Shown here in pieces: positions 25,797 to 35,215 of a stretch of 64,000 nt of DNA. Position 1 is the stretch's first letter. Every line of letters starts with the position of its first letter. This DNA is from Methanococcoides sp. LMO-2 (GTDB taxonomy: Archaea; Halobacteriota; Methanosarcinia; Methanosarcinales; Methanosarcinaceae): the NCBI RefSeq assembly GCF_038432375.1, contig NZ_JBCAUS010000002.1, positions 62,001-126,000 of the forward strand, in the 5' to 3' direction. Under the pieces are notes generated by a model. It saw only the letters and a list, made by a program, of their open reading frames with translations. It made no database searches and had not been told where the DNA came from. A program made the translations under genes and the position numbers.

Positions 25797-27416
25797 TTGA
25801 GCGACCTTAAAGCAGGTTTCATCACGGCTGTTGTAGCACTCCCGCTTGCCATCGCATTTGCACTGGCATCCGGTGTGGAACCTGTGATGGGACTTTATAC
25901 TGCGATCATTGCAGGTGTCCTTGTATCCGCTTCTGGCGGTTCACGCTATTCAATATCCGGTCCCACAGGCGCAATGACCGTTATCATCCTTTCCACTGTC
26001 AATATTCATGGTGTGGAAGGGCTGTTGCTTGCAGGATCCCTGGCAGGTCTGTTCCAGATACTCTTTGGAATCATGAACCTGGGAAAAGTTGTGAAATATA
26101 TTCCCCTGCCTGTGATCTCAGGATTTACCAGTGGCATTGGTGTGATCATCCTGATCGGCCAGCTGTCCAATTCCTTTGGCCTTGTGCTACCTGCACGTGA
26201 GCATGTCTGGGAAACCGTATATGATGTATTCATATCCCTTGGAATGGCGAACACCACAGCAGTCCTCATCTTCGGCAGTACCATTGTCCTGATGCTGTTG
26301 CTTCCAGGCATGCTCTCAGGATACCGCTATTTGAACAAAGTTCCTGCATCCATCGTGACACTTGTCATCTCGGTGATAGCTACGTATTATTTCCGTCTTG
26401 ATGTCCCGATAGTCGGAGACATCCCCGGCAATATTCCGCAGTTCCACATGCTGAATTTCGACCTTGAGCTCATGTATGCAGTTCTGCCTGCTGCTTTTAC
26501 CATAGCTTTGCTCGGTTCCATAGAATCACTTCTGTGTGCGGTGGTCTGTGATGCAATGACAAATACAAAGCATGATAGCAAGAAAGAACTGATCGGTCAG
26601 GGTCTTACAAATGTCCTTCTGCCTTTATTTGCAGGTATTCCGGCAACAGCTGCAATTGCAAGAAGTGCAGTGAACATCAGGGAAGGTGCCAGGACACGTA
26701 TGTCCGGAGTAATACATGCCCTCGTATTGTTTGCGATCCTGCTGTTCTTCGGCCCCGTCGCAAGGTACATTCCAAAGGCCTACCTTGCAGGAATCCTGAT
26801 TTTGGTATCCGTGAACATGATCAACATCGAAGAGTTCAGGACCACCATGAGGATCAGTAAGATGGATACCTTCGTCCTGCTTGCAACCTTTGCACTGACA
26901 GTTCTGACGGACCTTGTATTTGCTATTCAGGCAGGCATGTTCCTTTCCATAGTCCTGCTGTTCATACGCCTGACGAACATAATTGACATAAGTTCCATGG
27001 AGAACTATGACCCGTCTGAAGGGATCAATGCTACGATAAATTCCGATCCGTACCTTGATGAGAACGTAGCTGTCTATACGATAAACGGTCCGTTCTTCTT
27101 TGGGGCGATGAACGTGTTCGAGCACAAGGTCGATGAACAGATCAAAATGAGCAAAAAGCACATCGTAATACGAATGCGCTATGTTCCTTTCATTGATACC
27201 ACAGGCATCGAAAGGCTGAAAAGCTTCATTTCGATCCGTAAGAAAATGGGTCAGAAGGTCTATCTGACAAGTGTCCAGCCATCAGTAATGGCTGTTATTG
27301 ATTCTGACCACGATCTTAGTGGAATGATACGGGAGAAGGACGTACTTGTATTCAGCAGGACTCAGGAAGCTCTTGGTTTCCTGAAGTCTATCGGGAAGGG
27401 TGGAAATGGAAATTGA
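25797..27416 (+). CDS. SulP-family anion transporter with STAS domain
   Basis: The 539 residues from TTG 25797 comprise the SulP membrane domain and a C-terminal STAS domain. The first helix starts almost at once (SDLKAGFITAVVALPLAIAF). The conserved GPTGAMT and a long series of helices follow, and the STAS domain begins near residue 415, including NGPFFFGAMNVFEHKV and the strand-loop VPFIDTTGIERL. SulP proteins move sulfate, bicarbonate or other anions; the substrate is not decided by sequence. The TTG has no ribosome binding site and leaves almost no cytoplasmic N-terminus. An upstream ATG frame interrupted by TAG would supply the missing helix. It is transcribed alone and ended by a hairpin terminator. 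Confidence 0.9.
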   Translation: MSDLKAGFITAVVALPLAIAFALASGVEPVMGLYTAIIAGVLVSASGGSRYSISGPTGAMTVIILSTVNIHGVEGLLLAGSLAGLFQILFGIMNLGKVVKYIPLPVISGFTSGIGVIILIGQLSNSFGLVLPAREHVWETVYDVFISLGMANTTAVLIFGSTIVLMLLLPGMLSGYRYLNKVPASIVTLVISVIATYYFRLDVPIVGDIPGNIPQFHMLNFDLELMYAVLPAAFTIALLGSIESLLCAVVCDAMTNTKHDSKKELIGQGLTNVLLPLFAGIPATAAIARSAVNIREGARTRMSGVIHALVLFAILLFFGPVARYIPKAYLAGILILVSVNMINIEEFRTTMRISKMDTFVLLATFALTVLTDLVFAIQAGMFLSIVLLFIRLTNIIDISSMENYDPSEGINATINSDPYLDENVAVYTINGPFFFGAMNVFEHKVDEQIKMSKKHIVIRMRYVPFIDTTGIERLKSFISIRKKMGQKVYLTSVQPSVMAVIDSDHDLSGMIREKDVLVFSRTQEALGFLKSIGKGGNGN

Positions 27417-27508
27417 GCTCTAATCTTGTTATTCTGATATGGCTTCAGTTCTGAGATCTGAGTTGAAACTGACGTAGTTGAAATGATTGAGTAAATAGAG
27501 TATGATCT

Positions 27509-27550
27509 GAGTGGTTCGGGGGTGACATCCTCTACCACTCGTTTTTATTT
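27509..27550 (+). terminator. Terminator after sulP
   Basis: GAGTGGT (27509-27515) pairs with ACCACTC (27534-27540). The inner bases GGGTGACATCC add further pairing, and GTTTTTATTTTT follows. Position is about 90 bases after the sulP stop. Confidence 0.6.
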
Positions 27551-27654
27551 TTCTGAAATTTGATGTGGAATGCCAAAGCAGTCTTCTGTATATTTAATAA
27601 CTTTATTATAATATTACATCACAAAATCTATACTTCCATAAATGAGGTATAGAA

Positions 27655-28722
27655 ATGCTAAAAAAAACAATCCTTATCTTATTTTTATCAATATTCCTGC
27701 TATCTTCCGGTTGCTCGGATTCCACAGAAGATCTTGCCGGTTCAGTGGAGGAAGTCGCTACAGCTGCAGCCGAGGTTTCAGGTGCGATAGAAGAAATTGA
27801 AAATGAATTGAATGAGCTGGAGGAAATTGGCGAGTCCGTTGACACTGTACTTTCTGATGTAGATGATATTGAAGAGAATGCAGACGGGAATACTGCAGGT
27901 GACACTAATGAAGAAACACCTGTGATAAGCAATCCCTCGTCTGATGGCGAAGATCTCCGTATCGGTGCCTTCAACATCCAGGTGTTCGGTGTGACAAAGG
28001 CATCAAAACCGGATGTAATGCTGGTTCTTGCAGACATCGTCCGCACCTACGATATCATTGCCATTCAGGAGATCCGGGACTCTTCCCAGACCGCTCTTCC
28101 TGACCTTGTGAATCTTGTGAACAGCGATGGCTCACAATATGATTATGTCGTAAGTGAGCGCCTCGGAAGGACTTCCAGCAAGGAACAGTATGCATATATC
28201 TACGATACCACGACGGTTGCAGTAACCGGAATTCCTGAGACCTATCCTGAGCCGGAGGGAACCGATCCGTTCCACAGGCAGCCATATATCAGTTCATTCA
28301 GTGCGGTAGGTGGAGATTATGATGCAGTTCTCATGGTGATACACACCGATCCGGACGAGGCTACAGAAGAGATCAATGCTCTTGATGATGTCCTGGAATA
28401 TGCACAGATGTCCTATCCTGATGAAGGTGACTTTGTCATCATGGGTGATTTCAACGCTGACGGAAACTACTTCGATGAAGACTCATCCAGTGATCTTGAC
28501 AGTTACTTCTGGTTGATCGATGATAGTATTGATACTACCACAAAGAGCACTGACTACACTTACGACAGAATAGTCATGACCGATACTTCCGACATTGTCG
28601 GTGATAGTGGTGTTTTCAGGTATGATCTTGAATACGGTCTGTCCGAAGAAATGACTGTGGCTGTATCAGACCACTATCCGGTCTACATGGAGGTCAGATG
28701 TGATGGTGACAGTGACCTGTGA
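27655..28722 (+). CDS. Secreted lipoprotein nuclease, endonuclease/exonuclease/phosphatase (DNase I-like) family
   Basis: The 355-residue protein has a signal peptide with lipobox LLSSGC (Cys about residue 20), a Glu-rich coiled-coil spacer (about 25-85), and then a DNase I-like domain. Visible motifs are RIGAFNIQVFG, IIAIQEIRDSSQ with the metal-binding Glu, VIMGDFNADG with the Asp/Asn pair, and VSDHYPVYME with the catalytic Asp/His. It should be a metal-dependent nuclease or phosphodiesterase tethered outside the cell, possibly for nutrient scavenging from DNA. GAGGTATAG gives a good ribosome binding site. The gene is monocistronic with a strong terminator shared with the convergent gene. 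Confidence 0.85.
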   Translation: MLKKTILILFLSIFLLSSGCSDSTEDLAGSVEEVATAAAEVSGAIEEIENELNELEEIGESVDTVLSDVDDIEENADGNTAGDTNEETPVISNPSSDGEDLRIGAFNIQVFGVTKASKPDVMLVLADIVRTYDIIAIQEIRDSSQTALPDLVNLVNSDGSQYDYVVSERLGRTSSKEQYAYIYDTTTVAVTGIPETYPEPEGTDPFHRQPYISSFSAVGGDYDAVLMVIHTDPDEATEEINALDDVLEYAQMSYPDEGDFVIMGDFNADGNYFDEDSSSDLDSYFWLIDDSIDTTTKSTDYTYDRIVMTDTSDIVGDSGVFRYDLEYGLSEEMTVAVSDHYPVYMEVRCDGDSDL

Positions 28723-28756
28723 CCGTTGCAGGTGAGATCTCTTTCCGATAAAAAAG

Positions 28757-28789
28757 AAAACTACCAATTCAGTAGTAATTGGTAGTTTT
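28757..28789. terminator. Bidirectional hairpin terminator
   Basis: AAAACTACCAATT (28757-28769) and AATTGGTAGTTTT (28777-28789) form a perfect 13-bp stem with a 7-base loop, flanked by A runs on one side and T runs on the other. It can serve both convergent genes. Confidence 0.8.
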
Positions 28790-28836
28790 TGCTATTTGAT
28801 CCTGTAAGTTATTAGCTGTTTGTTATTTCCTGATGA

Positions 28837-29766
28837 TCATACTGCCAGGGAATTCATAATCATACCAACGATGATCAACACGACGGCACCCACTACCCAG
28901 AACTTGATGATCTCGCCCATTGGCAATTTCATTGCTACCGGTTCAGAAATGGTGCATTGTGGTGTTGCCTGTGGAACTGCAGCTGAACGTGAGGCGGATG
29001 GTGCCGGTGTAGGTGCAGGTCTGCTGACCGGTCTCTCTGAAACCGGTTTTGCAGCGGGCTGCTCTCTAACAGGAGCTGGTGCTTTTTCTTCTGCCGGTTT
29101 CCTGACAACAGTTGGTTCAGGTTTTGCTCTTACAGGGGTCTCTGGCTGAGCAGGGGTTGAAGCTAGCTGTTCTTCAACTTCGTTGAGCTCCTCAACGATC
29201 ACATTTGTTTCTGGTTGGGAGTATGATCCTGAGCTTGTGCTAAAGGAATCTTCGCTCTTTTTCGCTTCGTTCTCTTTTGCGATCTCAAAGATTGCCCACT
29301 TTTCGTTGTTGGCATCGGAGCTCTCTATGTTTGCCTCTGGTTCGCTTGCAGGGGTCTCAAAACCCATGGTTGCGTTGTTCTCAGGTGTTGAGAACGTTGT
29401 ATCTTCCATGAATGAGCTTCCAATCTCCTGGTTCTCTTCCTCTGCGAACATCGTGTTAGAGTTAAAGCTATTGGAATCAAATGAATTGCTTTCTGTATAA
29501 CTTTCGGGTTCCTGGCTGAATGCGCCTGCTGCACCTTCGATGTCATCTGCTCTTGCACGGCTTCCCATGGCAGCATCAATCATGCCAAGCTCATCCTGTG
29601 CATCTGCAAGAAGCCTTAGTGCCTGCACATTCTCCGGTTCTATCAACAGGCATTTTGTGAAATACTGGACCTTTTTATCCAGGCTTTTTGTCTGCACACC
29701 AAGATCGAACCAGTTCTTAGCGCTCTGGTCCTTTTGTTTATCCTTAAGATTATTTATAAAACCCAT
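28837..29766 (-). CDS. TPR-like protein with Pro-rich linker and C-terminal membrane anchor
   Basis: The 309-residue protein has three parts. Residues 1-75 look like TPR helices (QSAKNWFDLGVQ, VQYFTKCLLIEPENVQALRL). A long acidic and Ser/Asn-rich stretch follows, then a Pro/Ala/Glu-rich linker (about 200-275). Finally one membrane helix (IIKFWVVGAVVLIIVGMIMN) ends almost at the C-terminus. With no signal peptide it should be tail-anchored with its domains in the cytoplasm. The function is unknown. The ATG is followed by MGFINNLKDKQKDQ, typical for this type of protein; no operon partner is close. Confidence 0.7.
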   Translation of the reverse strand: MGFINNLKDKQKDQSAKNWFDLGVQTKSLDKKVQYFTKCLLIEPENVQALRLLADAQDELGMIDAAMGSRARADDIEGAAGAFSQEPESYTESNSFDSNSFNSNTMFAEEENQEIGSSFMEDTTFSTPENNATMGFETPASEPEANIESSDANNEKWAIFEIAKENEAKKSEDSFSTSSGSYSQPETNVIVEELNEVEEQLASTPAQPETPVRAKPEPTVVRKPAEEKAPAPVREQPAAKPVSERPVSRPAPTPAPSASRSAAVPQATPQCTISEPVAMKLPMGEIIKFWVVGAVVLIIVGMIMNSLAV

Positions 29767-30049
29767 CTGATTACCTCTGGGACAGCCCTCATCATATTTC
29801 CACAGTTATTTGCGGAAATACCTGCCCAATATAATAATATTTGAAAGCTATAAATATATGTGCCTTGATCCAGGTCTATCGCCGTACCAGTTTATTCTGA
29901 AAATACTTGTAAGGTCGATCTCAAAAAAGTCAGAGAATGGAAAAATATCATTTAAGATCAGGGATATGGGAAAGTACCATAACCGGTATGGCCATGGTGT
30001 CCATTATCTTTCCCTGTTTTCTCACTAACTTTACTTCTTATTTGCTCAC

Positions 30050-30985
30050 TCAGAGGACGTTTGTGATCTCTGATATGTATGGGACCATGCGGAAGAACAT
30101 TGAACCTGAGAATATCAGGACGAACCAGATGAATGGTTCTCCGGCTGCAAAGAGGTAGCTTTTGTGGTCCTTTCTTGACCTGTCTACCTTGTCAAGATAG
30201 TTCTGGGCGTAGAAGATCACCGGTACGATCATCAATGCTGTGTATGGTATGGCTTCGATGTATGCTCCGTAGATAAGTAGTATAGCAGTAACGAAATTGA
30301 TGGCGATCAGGGTCATAAGACCTTTCCTGTATCCGTAGATCGCAGGGAATGTGCGGAGTCCTTTCTTCTGGTCACCTTCGATGTCCCTGATATCAAAAAG
30401 GATCTGTATCCCGGTCATTCTCAGGAATATAAATGTGGAGATGATCAGAGCTTCCATTGTGATCGGATATGAGTAATATATGAACATAACATACACAAGT
30501 ATGGCCCAGACCATTGACACAAAAATATTTTTGAATGCAGTTATCTTCTTTGTCAGACCTTTAAAGTATGCCTGGTATGTCACTCCGAGGAAGAGGATGG
30601 CGAATCCGATGAGCATGTTCGGAATGTCACTGTAGAGCACGTAAATGGAAGCGATGGACACGATGGATCCGTATAATATTCGGGTTATTGTCTTTGAATC
30701 ATTTTGCCGGAAATAGTTTGCACGTGTTGAATTTGTTTTCTCATCATCTTCTGTTCCATTGAAGTAGTCATAAAGGTAGATTATGTAGAAGGTCAGGTAG
30801 ATTATGACCAGAAAATCCCATGTTATGGGTATCTCAAAAAGGATCGAACACATAAATGCAACACAGATCGCACCAAATGCGAAGATATGTCCTCCATATA
30901 TGAAATCAGCCCATAGCTCCTTAATTGTGTCTAATGTTTCTCTATATATTCTGCCATTTCCTGTTATATTGAATGCTTCGTTCAT
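30050..30985 (-). CDS. UbiA-family prenyltransferase
   Basis: The 311-residue membrane protein has about eight helices and two acidic motifs facing the active site. The first is YDYFNGTEDDEK, where the usual NDxxDxxxD is modified. The second is DIRDIEGDQKKG, the clear DxxxD motif. Family members attach polyprenyl groups to quinone precursors, protohaem or archaeal lipids. In methanogens the candidates are methanophenazine or lipid synthesis, and sequence alone cannot decide. The start codon is followed by a short hydrophilic section. Upstream DNA to the divergent paaK-like gene is A+T-rich, with promoter-like TATA stretches. Confidence 0.88.
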   Translation of the reverse strand: MNEAFNITGNGRIYRETLDTIKELWADFIYGGHIFAFGAICVAFMCSILFEIPITWDFLVIIYLTFYIIYLYDYFNGTEDDEKTNSTRANYFRQNDSKTITRILYGSIVSIASIYVLYSDIPNMLIGFAILFLGVTYQAYFKGLTKKITAFKNIFVSMVWAILVYVMFIYYSYPITMEALIISTFIFLRMTGIQILFDIRDIEGDQKKGLRTFPAIYGYRKGLMTLIAINFVTAILLIYGAYIEAIPYTALMIVPVIFYAQNYLDKVDRSRKDHKSYLFAAGEPFIWFVLIFSGSMFFRMVPYISEITNVL

Positions 30986-31218
30986 GTTTTCCCCTCAAAA
31001 AAACAAGTCTGTTCACAAAGCAGCAATATATGAACATAAGATAAGTTTTATGTCAACAAAAATATATTTCATGTATGTATGATTTTTTATATAATCTTGC
31101 AATGTCTTTTTGTGGCTCATAAAAAAATGAGGTATTTCCGGTTTGCATTTCCAATGTCCGGATGATAGGAAATAATTTAAAGATTGAATCCAATCAGAGC
31201 TGAAAAGGTGATCATCTC

Positions 31219-32520
31219 ATGAAATACTGGCAGCCAAAATTTGAAACAATGAATCACGATGAACTTCGGGAACTGCAATTGAAGCGTTTAAAGAAAACGG
31301 CTGCAGCAGTCTATGACAATGTTCCTTTCTACAGGGAGAAGTTCGATGCTCTTGGTATAACCCCTGATGACGTCAAGACCCTTGATGATATCAAGAAATT
31401 GCCTATGACCCGAAAAACAGATCTTCGTGACAACTATCCTTTCGGCCTTTTTGCTGTCCCGAAGGATGAGATCGTCCGCATCCATGCATCTTCCGGTACA
31501 AGCGGTAAACCTACCGTTGTCGGATACACTGCAAAAGATATCGAGACCTGGGCAGATATGATGGCCCGCAACTTCACAATGATCGGCCTGGATGCCAGTG
31601 ATGTTTTCCAGAATGCCGTCAACTACGGTCTTTTCACAGGCGGTCTGGGTTTCCACTACGGTATTGAAAGGCTGGGTGCCATGGCAGTCCCAAGCGGAAC
31701 CGGAAATACCGTTCGCCAGATCGAGATGATGCAGGACTTTGGTGTCACTGCTATCCACTGTACTCCTTCTTATGGCCTTTACCTTGCAGAGACCGTCAGG
31801 GAAATGGGCGTTGCAGATAAATTATCATTACGTGTAGGCTGCTTTGGTGCAGAACCATGGTCCTCCAGCACAAGGAAAGAACTCGAGGATGCTTTCCAGA
31901 TAAAGGCTTATGATTCCTACGGACTTTCCGAGATGATGGGCCCGGGTATTGCTTTTGAATGCCAGGAGCAGGACGGCCTTCACATCTGGAGCGATCACTA
32001 TATAGTAGAGATCCTTGATGAGAACGGTGAAGAGGTCGCAGAAGGAGAGAAAGGAGAGATCGTACTTACCTCACTGACAAAGGAAGCACTTCCTGTTCTC
32101 AGGTATCGTACCGGTGATATTGCCAGGCGTCTGGCAAGCGAGTGTCCATGTGGTCGTACAAGTGACCGTATCTCAAGGATCCTCGGAAGAGCAGATGACA
32201 TGCTCATTGTAAGGGGTATCAATGTGTTCCCATCTCAGATCGAGGATGTCCTTGTGAGGATCGAAAAGATCACCGACCAGTTCGAGATCTATCTTGACAG
32301 GAACAAGAAGAAGCTGGATGAGATCACTGTAAGGGTCGAGCTCGATGAGGATGCTTTCACCGGTGAGATCGGTGATCTTGCAGCAGTAAAGAGGGTAGTT
32401 GAGGGCGATCTAAAGAGCGTCCTGAACATCAGGGCCAATGTCGATCTTGTGGAAAAGGGAACCATCCCGAGAAGCACAGGCAAGGCAAAGAGGGTCTTTG
32501 ACAGAAGGGAAGCTATCTGA
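31219..32520 (+). CDS. Phenylacetate-CoA ligase-like enzyme (PaaK family)
   Basis: The 433-residue protein belongs to the ANL superfamily and carries PaaK-type signatures: an early YWQPKFETM stretch, the phosphate loop HASSGTSGKPTVVGYT, YDSYGLSEMMGPG, YRTGDIARRL and a C-terminal GRADDMLIVRGINVFPSQIEDVL. It should activate an aryl or related carboxylic acid to its CoA thioester through an adenylate. Methanogens often carry several copies, thought to recover aryl acids for amino-acid synthesis. A perfect GGTGATC ribosome binding site lies upstream. The marker 8 gene follows after 86 bases on the same strand. Confidence 0.92.
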   Translation: MKYWQPKFETMNHDELRELQLKRLKKTAAAVYDNVPFYREKFDALGITPDDVKTLDDIKKLPMTRKTDLRDNYPFGLFAVPKDEIVRIHASSGTSGKPTVVGYTAKDIETWADMMARNFTMIGLDASDVFQNAVNYGLFTGGLGFHYGIERLGAMAVPSGTGNTVRQIEMMQDFGVTAIHCTPSYGLYLAETVREMGVADKLSLRVGCFGAEPWSSSTRKELEDAFQIKAYDSYGLSEMMGPGIAFECQEQDGLHIWSDHYIVEILDENGEEVAEGEKGEIVLTSLTKEALPVLRYRTGDIARRLASECPCGRTSDRISRILGRADDMLIVRGINVFPSQIEDVLVRIEKITDQFEIYLDRNKKKLDEITVRVELDEDAFTGEIGDLAAVKRVVEGDLKSVLNIRANVDLVEKGTIPRSTGKAKRVFDRREAI

Positions 32521-32606
32521 TCCCTTCTTTATTTTCCAAAAAGTTCATATTATTTCTTATTTCATTTTTATTTCAGAATATTTCGTAAGGTTTCAGAGGT
32601 TAGATC

Positions 32607-33455
32607 ATGCCACATGTTATGGAGATCCTTGGAAAGACAAGAGTTGTAGTCGAGGACGGAAAGGTTGTAGAGGTTGGAGAGCCACAGCTTAACTGGTGCC
32701 CGCTTTTTGAAAAGGCAAGGGGTATTAAGGAGATAACCCGTGAGGCTGTGAAGGAGAACATGGAATTCCGCATAAAGGATTTCGGCCTTTTCACTCCGCA
32801 ACGCAAGCTCGAGATGGATGTCTTCGTGGGCTTTGGCGCTTCCGAGGTAATGATGACCGGCCTGAACCGTGATATGCTGGACACCACAGTGACCGTTTGT
32901 GACGGTGCAGGTACTGTGATCACCAACAATCCTTCCTTGGTTCAGGGAATGGGTGCGAGGATCTCTGGTCTGGTGGAGACCGAGCCTATTGATGAGATAA
33001 TCAATGGTATCGAGGAGAGGGGTGGAATAGTCCTCGATCCTTCAACTGCAGCTATTGACCCTGTGGCCGGTGTCCTGAAGGCCAGCGACCTGGGATTCAA
33101 GAGGATCGCTGTCACTGCTGTGGACCCTGATACTGCGAGGAACCTTCGTGAGATCGAGGAAGAGAATGACCTTGAATTGATGATGATTGGTGCTCATACG
33201 ACCGGTCTTAGCAGGGAGGATGCCCTGGAGATCATCAAGTATCTTGATATAATCACTTCCTGTGCCTCAAAGAGCATAAGGGATGAGATTAAGCCACTGG
33301 CACAGGTGGGAACTGCAGTACCTTTGTTCGCACTTACGCAGAAAGGAAAGGAACTGTTGCTTGAACGTGCCAAGGAAGTAGAAAGCCCGATATTGGTGAA
33401 TACCATGGCACTGCCTGTGCTTCCTGAGAAAAAACAGCCGAAAGATCTTGCCTGA
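32607..33455 (+). CDS. Methanogenesis marker protein 8 (DUF2099)
   Basis: The 282-residue protein matches what I know of methanogenesis marker protein 8. It begins MPHVMEILGKTRVVVEDGKV, then has QLNWCPLFEKARGI, a glycine-rich FVGFGASEVMMTG segment, VTVCDGAGTVIT, and a TIM-barrel-like second half with a cluster of cysteine and threonine (ITSCASKSIRDE). The gene family is nearly restricted to methanogens and its reaction is not known to me. Its position behind paaK suggests co-transcription, but no shared function is established. Coding composition is core-like. Confidence 0.82.
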   Translation: MPHVMEILGKTRVVVEDGKVVEVGEPQLNWCPLFEKARGIKEITREAVKENMEFRIKDFGLFTPQRKLEMDVFVGFGASEVMMTGLNRDMLDTTVTVCDGAGTVITNNPSLVQGMGARISGLVETEPIDEIINGIEERGGIVLDPSTAAIDPVAGVLKASDLGFKRIAVTAVDPDTARNLREIEEENDLELMMIGAHTTGLSREDALEIIKYLDIITSCASKSIRDEIKPLAQVGTAVPLFALTQKGKELLLERAKEVESPILVNTMALPVLPEKKQPKDLA

Positions 33456-33514
33456 TCTTTTTTGGCAAATTATTTTTTTAATTACTGACGATCAGAGTCA
33501 AAAAAGTGGGAATC

Positions 33515-33541
33515 AGATGTGAGATATCAGTTCTCACATCT
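33515..33541. terminator. Hairpin between convergent genes
   Basis: AGATGTGAGA (33515-33524) pairs perfectly with TCTCACATCT (33532-33541) around a 7-base loop, between the marker 8 gene and fwdD, which end toward each other. It is T-poor, so termination is probable but not certain. Confidence 0.55.
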
Positions 33542-33554
33542 CTGAAATTCCTTC

Positions 33555-33953
33555 TCAGATATCAAAACTGGTTATCTTCTCATCCTTTCCATCAGAGATG
33601 GTCGCTATTATCATCTTGAACTTAGGCACACCTGTGCCGTTGGTGTCAGCGGATACAAGTGCGTTGGACCACGGGCTGTTGGTCATGTAACCAATGCCTT
33701 CGTGGGCTTCCTCATACTCTGACTTCTCAACGGTAACAACGACTCGACCGGAGCTGTTCTTCAGGACAGCCCTGCCTTTGGCTTTAAGTCCCATTTTCTT
33801 GATGTCGTTCTCGTCCAGCTTTATGACCGCTGAACGGCTGATGTATTCCTCCCCGCCTCTTGAGGATTCCAGGGCAGTGTTCTGGAAAATATCCCTGTGG
33901 GTTACAATCTTTATGTCATGTTCCGGGGCTGCAAGAAACTGGCCAAATCCCAT
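33555..33953 (-). CDS. fwdD: Formylmethanofuran dehydrogenase subunit D
   Basis: The 132-residue protein is the molybdopterin-dinucleotide-binding domain that in this enzyme is split from subunit B. It has the beta-barrel pattern (VTHRDIFQNTALE, SAVIKLDENDIKKMGLK, GRVVVTVEKS) and the pterin-contact segment GYMTNSPWSNALVSADT. With FwdB it forms the tungsten or molybdenum site that reduces CO2 to formyl-methanofuran, or oxidises it in methylotrophic growth. Its ATG overlaps the TAA of fwdB (TAATG). Subunits A and C are not adjacent here. Confidence 0.92.
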   Translation of the reverse strand: MGFGQFLAAPEHDIKIVTHRDIFQNTALESSRGGEEYISRSAVIKLDENDIKKMGLKAKGRAVLKNSSGRVVVTVEKSEYEEAHEGIGYMTNSPWSNALVSADTNGTGVPKFKMIIATISDGKDEKITSFDI

Positions 33954-35197
33954 TATAGTGCCTCCATGATGCGGTTAAGTATCTCTTCATCGCTCAGGCT
34001 GTCCGTAGTTATCATCGGTTCTATGTCAATTTCAACACCGTCCATCCTTATGGCAGTGCCTCCGGAGTCAGAACCGGTTGTTGCAGATGCTATGGAGACC
34101 TTTGCTTTTGCGGATGTCATGGTCACACATGGGTCTATTGTGACCACAGGAATGCCGGAGAGTTCTTTAGCAATACATCCGGGCAGGCTTGACATGGGGT
34201 CAGAGCCGATAACAAGGGCTGCATCCACACTCTTTGTTCTCAACAGTTCTACCACCGAGCACTGCGGCCCATGTTCTACACCGTTTTCCCCAAACTTTGC
34301 GCGGTTGATGTATCCGGTCTCATCATGCAGGTTGTGGTCAAATCCACGCATGTTGAACTGGCCGACCATTGGTATGAGGTGGAAGTTTGAGACCTCGTTG
34401 AGCTTTTCCATTAGTCTGACAAGAGGTTCAACATCCGGGAGAGAGTAGATCAGTCCGAGCCCAACGCAGATGGTACCGAACTTCGCTTTCTTCAGCATGT
34501 TGGCAAGCTCAAGTATCTTCTTTGGTCCCATTCCGAAGGAGACCTTCGGGACCTTTCCTGAGAGTGCAGCGATTAGAGCATCGATAAGTTCCTCATCCGC
34601 CTGTGGGGGGATCTGGTAGAACTTGTCTGCGCAGATGATGGCGGTATCGGACTTCCTCACATCTATGCAGATGGCGGTCCTGTCCTCTTCCCAGCCGCGT
34701 TGCCTTTCTTTTCCGCGGGGGAAGTATGTGTATTTTGAAAGATGCCTTGGGTGTGAGTTGGATGGGTCAGCGCCCCAGTAGACTGTAACGTCGCCATAGT
34801 CCTTCACTTCTTCCAGTGTGCAGGTCTTTATCCTGTCCCCGAGTATGGCTTCAATGACAGGCCCCTGGCAGAAGGAAGATGTGTCGTCGATGTATGCGTT
34901 GAGCTTCTTTGCGATCCCTATGGCCTTTTTCTGGGCTCCGGTGGTGGAATTTCCCATTCCGAAGATCAGCGGTTTCTCGGCATTTTTGAGTATGCCTGCT
35001 GCTTCTTTTATGGCCTCGTCCATGCTGACGTTGTTGCCGTCTACCCTGCACTCTGCAGGTTTTTCACATTCCTTGAGGCGGGCCACGCCTTTTAAGCAGG
35101 CATTGTTAACTTTGGAGATCTTCCCTTCATTGACCTCGATTTCGATATCATCACAAAGAAGTGCACAACCTGTGCAAACGTAATATTCCTGTTCCAC
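33953..35197 (-). CDS. fwdB: Formylmethanofuran dehydrogenase subunit B
   Basis: The 414-residue catalytic subunit binds an N-terminal [4Fe-4S] cluster (CTGCALLCDD plus the later NACLKG Cys) and the metal-pterin. The metal ligand is the cysteine in DDTSSFCQGP, so this is the Cys rather than the Sec version. Downstream are the molybdopterin-family regions VYWGADPSNSHPRHL and ALVIGSDPMSSLPGC. Whether the metal is tungsten or molybdenum cannot be told from these residues. It lies 18 bases after the ferredoxin gene and overlaps fwdD, so the transcript is ferredoxin-B-D. Confidence 0.94.
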   Translation of the reverse strand: MEQEYYVCTGCALLCDDIEIEVNEGKISKVNNACLKGVARLKECEKPAECRVDGNNVSMDEAIKEAAGILKNAEKPLIFGMGNSTTGAQKKAIGIAKKLNAYIDDTSSFCQGPVIEAILGDRIKTCTLEEVKDYGDVTVYWGADPSNSHPRHLSKYTYFPRGKERQRGWEEDRTAICIDVRKSDTAIICADKFYQIPPQADEELIDALIAALSGKVPKVSFGMGPKKILELANMLKKAKFGTICVGLGLIYSLPDVEPLVRLMEKLNEVSNFHLIPMVGQFNMRGFDHNLHDETGYINRAKFGENGVEHGPQCSVVELLRTKSVDAALVIGSDPMSSLPGCIAKELSGIPVVTIDPCVTMTSAKAKVSIASATTGSDSGGTAIRMDGVEIDIEPMITTDSLSDEEILNRIMEAL

Positions 35198-35215
35198 TTA
35201 TCTCACCACGTAGTT

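Noticed and set aside
29937-30158. 73-codon plus-strand frame with a hydrophobic middle
   Set aside because: Its second half is antisense to the UbiA gene and there is no ribosome binding site.
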